NCBI GenBank assembly: GCA_002364755.1
Contig: DEZI01000003.1
Coordinates: 66,852-130,851, forward strand
DNA length: 64,000 nt
Source of the DNA: Stenotrophomonas maltophilia
GTDB taxonomy: Bacteria > Pseudomonadota > Gammaproteobacteria > Xanthomonadales > Xanthomonadaceae
Direction: 5' to 3'
The notes under the pieces are model-generated. The model was not told the DNA's origin. It saw only the letters and a program-made list of their open reading frames with translations, and did no database searches. This document shows, piece after piece, positions 59,740 through 64,000 of the stretch. The number at the start of each line of letters is the position of its first letter. Positions within the stretch are counted from its first letter, which is position 1. The translations under genes were made by a program, and so were the position numbers.

Positions 59740-61122
59740 ATGGATGTACAGACCGGAGGCAGCGTGCCGCCGATGAAATGGGGGTGGCGTTACCTGGCGT
59801 GGGCGGCGGTTCCGCTGGCGATCGGCCTGGCGCTTGCGCGCTATGCGGGACCGGCCGTGCCGTCGGTGGCGGCCAAGGCCGAGGCCGTGGTCGGCAGTGA
59901 CTGGGCCCACCACCTGGCATCGCCGCTGGGCCTGTTCCTGCTGCAGCTGCTGGTGCTGCTGCTGGTGGCCAAGGGCGCGGGCGCGCTGCTGAAGCATTTC
60001 GGCCAGCCGGCAGTGATCGGCGAAATGGCCGCTGGCCTGATGATGGGCCCGCTGGTTCTGGGCAGCCTGCTGCCGCAGCTGCACGGAGCGTTGTTCCCGG
60101 CCGCGTCGCTGGGGCCGCTGGGCATGCTCAGCCAGCTGGGCGTGCTGATGTTCCTGCTGGTGGCCGGTGCCGAACTCGACCTGGGCGCGCTGCGTGGCCG
60201 CCGCAAATTCGCTTTCACCGTCAGCCATGCCGGCATCGCCGTGCCCTTCGTGCTGGGTGTGGGGCTGGCCATCTGGCTGTATCCGGGGCACGGCCCGCAG
60301 GGCGTGGGCTTCACTGCCTTCGCGCTGTTCGTCGGCATTTCCATGAGCATCACCGCCTTCCCGGTGCTGCTGCGCATCCTTGCCGATCGTGGCATCACGT
60401 ACACCCCGCTGGGGCAGACCTCCATTGCCTGTGCGGCGCTGGGCGATGCCACCGCGTGGTGCATGCTGGCGCTGATCGTGGCCGCCGCGCAGGCCACCGG
60501 CTGGCTGACGGCCAGCGTGAACCTGGTCTGCGTGGTGCTGTTCATCGCGCTGATGCTGGGGGCGGTGAAGCCATGGTTCGCCCGCCAGAAGATCGTCCCC
60601 GGGCGAGAAGGGCGCTGGCTGCTGGGCATCCTGCTGCTGTCGCTGGCCAGCGCGCTGGTGACCGAAGTGCTGGGCATCCATGCGCTGTTCGGCGCGTTCG
60701 CGGCCGGCGTGGCGGTGTCATCCAACGCCCAGCTGCGCCAGCTGCTGGTGGCCAGGGTCGAACCGTTCGCGGCGACCCTGCTGCTGCCACTGTTCTTCGC
60801 GATGACCGGCCTGCGCATGCGCGCCGATGCATTGCAGACCAGCGACATCCTGCTGTGCGTGGTGGTGATCGTGGTGGCCACCGCCGGCAAGTTGCTGGGC
60901 ACTTGGAGTGCCGCGCGCAGCACCGGCATGGAAAATCGCGAAGCCTGGCGTCTGGGCGTGCTGATGAACACCCGTGGCCTGATGGAGCTGATCGTGCTCA
61001 ACCTGGGCTACGAGCTGGGCCTGCTGGGTGACCGCCTGTTCGCGGTGCTGGTGATCATGGCGCTGGTGACCACGGCGATGACCGGACCGCTGTTGAACCT
61101 GATGGAACGCCGCAAGGCCTGA
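59740..61122 (+). CDS. CPA2-family cation:proton antiporter
   Basis: A 460-residue inner-membrane antiporter of the Kef/NapA type, with about 13 helices (first at about 15-30), the conserved VIGEMAAGLMMGPLVLG, and the Asp-bearing LGDATAWCMLALIV. There is no C-terminal TrkA-N domain, which distinguishes it from KefB/KefC. ATG 59740 has GGGGA at 6 bases; the alternatives at 59704 and 59734 lack suitable spacing. It would exchange Na+ or K+ for H+. Its 3' end overlaps the convergent acylase gene by 115 bases. Confidence 0.87.
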   Translation: MDVQTGGSVPPMKWGWRYLAWAAVPLAIGLALARYAGPAVPSVAAKAEAVVGSDWAHHLASPLGLFLLQLLVLLLVAKGAGALLKHFGQPAVIGEMAAGLMMGPLVLGSLLPQLHGALFPAASLGPLGMLSQLGVLMFLLVAGAELDLGALRGRRKFAFTVSHAGIAVPFVLGVGLAIWLYPGHGPQGVGFTAFALFVGISMSITAFPVLLRILADRGITYTPLGQTSIACAALGDATAWCMLALIVAAAQATGWLTASVNLVCVVLFIALMLGAVKPWFARQKIVPGREGRWLLGILLLSLASALVTEVLGIHALFGAFAAGVAVSSNAQLRQLLVARVEPFAATLLLPLFFAMTGLRMRADALQTSDILLCVVVIVVATAGKLLGTWSAARSTGMENREAWRLGVLMNTRGLMELIVLNLGYELGLLGDRLFAVLVIMALVTTAMTGPLLNLMERRKA

Positions 61123-63470
61123 TCCGGTAGCGCCGGGACGAGCTTCAGCACATGCTGCGCCCTGCCCGGCAGGAACGGGGTCGGGCGGCCATGCACCCAG
61201 TCTTCGTGGCCGGCGCCCCAGTACGGCGACAGCGGGTGGCCACTCTGGCCGCCCGGCATGTGCACGATGCCGTCGGCTTCATGGCCAGGCGAGACCACCA
61301 TGCGCTGCGAGGCACCGAAGCTCGGGCCCTGCACGCGCGGCATGTCGCGGTCGCCAGGCAGCTGGTCGGCCGGCATGCACAGCCAGCGGCGGGTGAAGGT
61401 GGGCAGGGTACGCGAGACCGGGTGGCAGATGTCGGCCACGTTGCGCTCGCCCCAGGTGCGCTGCTGCAGCGGCCCCTGCTTGTCGAGGTCGGCTTCCAGC
61501 GTGCGCGCGGCCTTGGCCAGCAGCGCGTCCCAGCTGTCCACGCCCGGTGGCAGCAGGTTGGCCGGGCGTTGTTGCAGCATCGGCCAGACCACACCTTCCA
61601 GCTGCGCAAGCCGCAGCGGCAGGTAGTCATTCCCCAGGCGCGCCTTGGCCGGTGCCAGCAGCGCGCTCTCGATGGCTTCAAGCACTTCGCCGCGGAAACC
61701 ACGCACGATGCGGTAGCTGGTCGAGCTTGCCGAGGCGCGGGCGTTCCAGTGTCCGCTGGCGTCGGCCAAACGCTTCAACGACGGATCTTCGCTGTGCGCG
61801 GCGGTTTCCTGCAGCAGCCCCCACCAGCGCTGCAGTAAAACGGCGCGGTCGTCGAGCTGGATCGCCAGCAGGTCGTGTTCATCGAAGCGTTCCTGGGTTG
61901 CCAGCAGGTTGCGGATCTGCTGGCCGCGTGCGCCCAGGTCGTAGCCGGCGTTGCCGACCACGGCCAGGGTGGCATCGTCGACGACGCGGCTGTTGGCGGT
62001 CCACAGGCGCTGCCCGGGCGGATCGATCAGGGCCGGCGCGGCGTCGCTTCGTATCGGCCATGGCGCGCAGTCCGTGCCGTCATCAAGCGCGCTGTCCTGC
62101 AGGGTGTTGAAGCCCTGCGGCACGCAGCCGGGGCCGCGGTCCGGGCGTGCACCCACCAGCCGCCAGGCAATGCGCCCGCTGCGATCACCGATCACCAGGT
62201 TCTGTGCGGGAATGCCGGCATGGTCGGCGGTCTCCAGGGCCTGGCTGAGGTCACCGGCGCGGGCCATGTCGGCGAAGTCCATGCGCACCGCGCCGGGCAG
62301 GTGGGCGACCCAGCGCAGGGCATCGCCGCTGCCATCGGCATGGGTGTGCAGGATCGGCCCCCACGCGGTTTCCCGCACCGGAAACAGCACATCGGGCTTG
62401 CCGGCCACGGCGATGCGTTCCTCGTGCACGGTCACCGGCGCATTCGCTGGTTCGCGGCGGAAATCGGCCGTGTCGATGTAGCTGTTGGTGAAGCCCCAGG
62501 CTACGTGCCCGTTGCTGCCGACGATGACCGCCGGCACGCCCGGCAGCGAGAAGCCGCTGACATCCACCTGGCCACCCGGTGCCTGCGGATCCGGATAGCG
62601 CAGGCGCACGCGGAACCACAGGCTGGGCGCACGCAGGGCCAGGTGCATGTCGTCGGCGATGATGGCGCGGCCATCGGCGGTCAGCGCACCGGCCACGGCG
62701 AAGTTGTTGCTGCCGACCGCATCGGCGTCGGCGGCAGGCGCGGTGGGCGCGGCAGCCAGCGTGCGCAGGTCCAGCTGGGTGGCGTCGGGCAGCACCGCGT
62801 CGCCGCGCGGTTCGCCCTGCAGGGGCGCGTCCCAGCTGCTGCCATCGTGGGCCAGCAGCGCATGCAGGGCCGGCGGCACCACGTCGCGGATGCGCGCCAG
62901 CGCCAGTTCGTTCTGGTTGCCCGGGTCCTGCAGGTCGGCGTACATGGCCAGCCCGGCCAGCACGCTGTCGCTGGCCTGCCAGGGTGCGGGCGACTGCCGC
63001 AGCAGCAGGTAGGCCCAGGGCCGCACCGACAGATCGGCCAGGCCCGCGTTGACCCCGTCGACGTAGGCACGCACGGCCTGCGGGTTGTCGCCAAGTGCGT
63101 CGTCCAGGTGCGCTTCGGTGCGCGCGCGCAGCCGGTGCACGCGCATGCGCTTGTCGGCGTCGATGGCCACCGGCCCGAACAGCGCCGACAGTTCGCCGGC
63201 GGCACTGCGGCGCATCAGGTCCATCTCGAAATAACGTTCCTGCGCATGCACATGGCCGAGGGCACGCATGGCATCGGTCTGGCTGCCGGCGGTGATGGTG
63301 ACCACCCCCAGCGCGTCGCGCTCGATGCTGACCGGCGCGGCCAGCCCGGGCAGGGCCTGTTCGCCCTCCAGTTCAGCCAGGCTGCCGCGCAGCAACAGCC
63401 ACAGGACCAGTGCGGTGACCAGCACGATGGCGATGAGCACAGCCAGTATCCAACGCCAGGTACGTCGCAT
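61008..63470 (-). CDS. Penicillin acylase family protein with an antisense read-on tail
   Basis: An 820-residue Ntn hydrolase with an N-terminal membrane anchor (WILAVLIAIVLVTALVLWLLL). An autocatalytic site is expected before Ser in VGSNNFAVAG, which would be the beta-chain N terminus. The family normally ends soon after HPLSPYWGAGHEDWVHGRPTPFL...VLKL; here the frame crosses a half SMAG repeat (61127-61138) and continues another 35 or so residues antisense to the antiporter. ATG 63470 has AGGACC upstream. Members cleave penicillins, acyl-homoserine lactones or other amides; the substrate cannot be chosen from sequence. Confidence 0.88.
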   Translation of the reverse strand: MRRTWRWILAVLIAIVLVTALVLWLLLRGSLAELEGEQALPGLAAPVSIERDALGVVTITAGSQTDAMRALGHVHAQERYFEMDLMRRSAAGELSALFGPVAIDADKRMRVHRLRARTEAHLDDALGDNPQAVRAYVDGVNAGLADLSVRPWAYLLLRQSPAPWQASDSVLAGLAMYADLQDPGNQNELALARIRDVVPPALHALLAHDGSSWDAPLQGEPRGDAVLPDATQLDLRTLAAAPTAPAADADAVGSNNFAVAGALTADGRAIIADDMHLALRAPSLWFRVRLRYPDPQAPGGQVDVSGFSLPGVPAVIVGSNGHVAWGFTNSYIDTADFRREPANAPVTVHEERIAVAGKPDVLFPVRETAWGPILHTHADGSGDALRWVAHLPGAVRMDFADMARAGDLSQALETADHAGIPAQNLVIGDRSGRIAWRLVGARPDRGPGCVPQGFNTLQDSALDDGTDCAPWPIRSDAAPALIDPPGQRLWTANSRVVDDATLAVVGNAGYDLGARGQQIRNLLATQERFDEHDLLAIQLDDRAVLLQRWWGLLQETAAHSEDPSLKRLADASGHWNARASASSTSYRIVRGFRGEVLEAIESALLAPAKARLGNDYLPLRLAQLEGVVWPMLQQRPANLLPPGVDSWDALLAKAARTLEADLDKQGPLQQRTWGERNVADICHPVSRTLPTFTRRWLCMPADQLPGDRDMPRVQGPSFGASQRMVVSPGHEADGIVHMPGGQSGHPLSPYWGAGHEDWVHGRPTPFLPGRAQHVLKLVPALPDQALRRSIRFNSGPVIAVVTSAMITSTANRRSPSRPSS
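61127..61138 (+). repeat. Truncated SMAG half-palindrome
   Basis: GTAGCGCCGGGA is a left SMAG half with no right half; the acylase coding sequence begins directly at its broken centre, consistent with a deletion that joined the repeat to the acylase 3' end. Confidence 0.6.
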
Positions 63471-63553
63471 TGCAGGTCCTTCCGGCACTCGTGGGGGGAT
63501 TGTAGCCGCAGGCGCAACTGCGACTGATTCCGATTAGATCACCGTATTTTGAA

Positions 63554-63574
63554 ATGCGGCACCCTATGCCGCAT
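63554..63574. other. Inverted repeat upstream of the ferritin gene
   Basis: ATGCGGC-ACCCTAT-GCCGCAT lies 20 bases before the ferritin ATG. It could be an operator or an RNA hairpin; it is unlike a Fur box and has no GTAG end. Confidence 0.4.
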
Positions 63575-63594
63575 CGATCCACAGGAGCACCTCC

Positions 63595-64000
63595 ATGAAA
63601 GGCAACCCGGACGTCATCGCCTGCCTGAAGGAACTGCTGCGCGGCGAGCTTGCTGCCCGCGACCAGTACTTCATCCATTCCCGCCGCTACGAGGACCAGG
63701 GCCTGTTCGCGCTGTACGAGCGCCTGAACCACGAGATGGAAGAGGAAACCCAGCACGCCGACGCGCTGCTGCGCCGCATCCTGTTTCTGGGCGGCGACCC
63801 GGACATGCGCCCCCATGCGACCGAGCCGGGCAGGACCGTGGAGGAGATGCTGCAGAAGGATCTCGATACTGAATACGCAGTCCGCAACAATCTCGCCGCA
63901 GGCATGAAGCTGTGCGAGGAGAAGGGCGACTACGTGAGCCGGGACATGCTGCTGGCGCAGTTGAAGGACACCGAGGAAGACCACGCCTGGTGGCTGGAGC
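63595..64000 (+). CDS. Bacterioferritin-like ferritin, 3' end outside window
   Basis: The first 135 codons of an iron-storage protein of the Bfr family (about 155 residues expected). AGGAG precedes the ATG. Ferroxidase ligands are visible: Glu in LLRGELAARDQYFIH, Glu and His in HEMEEETQHAD, and the later DTEEDHAWWLE. In E. coli Bfr the Met that binds heme lies two residues before the ligand His (EMKH); here that place is Thr (ETQH), so this looks like the heme-ligand-lacking form known from Pseudomonas (BfrA/FtnA type). Confidence 0.9.
   Translation, partial: MKGNPDVIACLKELLRGELAARDQYFIHSRRYEDQGLFALYERLNHEMEEETQHADALLRRILFLGGDPDMRPHATEPGRTVEEMLQKDLDTEYAVRNNLAAGMKLCEEKGDYVSRDMLLAQLKDTEEDHAWWLE

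Overview
The window looks like chromosome of a Stenotrophomonas (S. maltophilia complex) or a very close Xanthomonadaceae relative. The reasons are the high GC content, the gene order pyrH-frr-uppS-cdsA-dxr-rseP-bamA-lpxD-fabZ-lpxA-lpxB-rnhB-dnaE-accA, the map-glnD-dapD-dapE-asnB cluster, and more than a dozen short GTAG-ended palindromes of the SMAG (REP-like) type between genes. I see no insertion sequence, prophage, integrase, CRISPR array, tRNA or rRNA gene.

Layout. 1-23 kb is a mixed accessory/housekeeping stretch: two diguanylate cyclases (422-2086, 2958-4028), the pseudouridine synthase RluF, an AAA ATPase, DMT exporters, a DUF72 protein preceded by the stump of a glyoxalase-like gene, a serine hydrolase, an ABC exporter, a secreted orphan protein, a DUF885 lipoprotein, a LysR regulator divergent from an EamA exporter, a cyclophilin, a PadR/HAAS-domain pair, a PHA depolymerase-family protein, a methyltransferase and HemJ. 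23-44.5 kb is the minus-strand core block that makes lipid A, undecaprenyl phosphate, phospholipid and isoprenoid precursors and the outer-membrane assembly protein BamA, plus DNA polymerase III alpha, AccA, and the translation genes rpsB, tsf, frr and pyrH. 44.7-50.5 kb is an archaic (Csu-like, spore-coat-U) chaperone-usher pilus operon whose last gene, a second chaperone, is frameshifted. 50.7-59.7 kb carries map, glnD, dapD, dapE and asnB, joining nitrogen sensing, lysine/diaminopimelate synthesis and asparagine synthesis. 59.7-64 kb holds a CPA2 antiporter, a penicillin-acylase family enzyme and the start of a bacterioferritin-like ferritin that runs off the window.

Most notable: directly upstream of asnB there is a complete ribosome-mediated attenuator. 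A 33-codon leader peptide with seven Asn codons is followed by a perfect rho-independent terminator whose 5' arm is also perfectly complementary (10 bp) to a segment inside the leader ORF. The promoter placement suggests the leader peptide mRNA is leaderless or nearly so. Other observations: DapD carries a histone-like Lys/Ala/Pro N-terminal extension; a 39-bp palindrome family shows covarying tips; a structured bamA 3' UTR ends in a terminator; and a truncated SMAG element sits where the penicillin acylase gene has lost its stop, giving an antisense-overlapping C-terminal tail.
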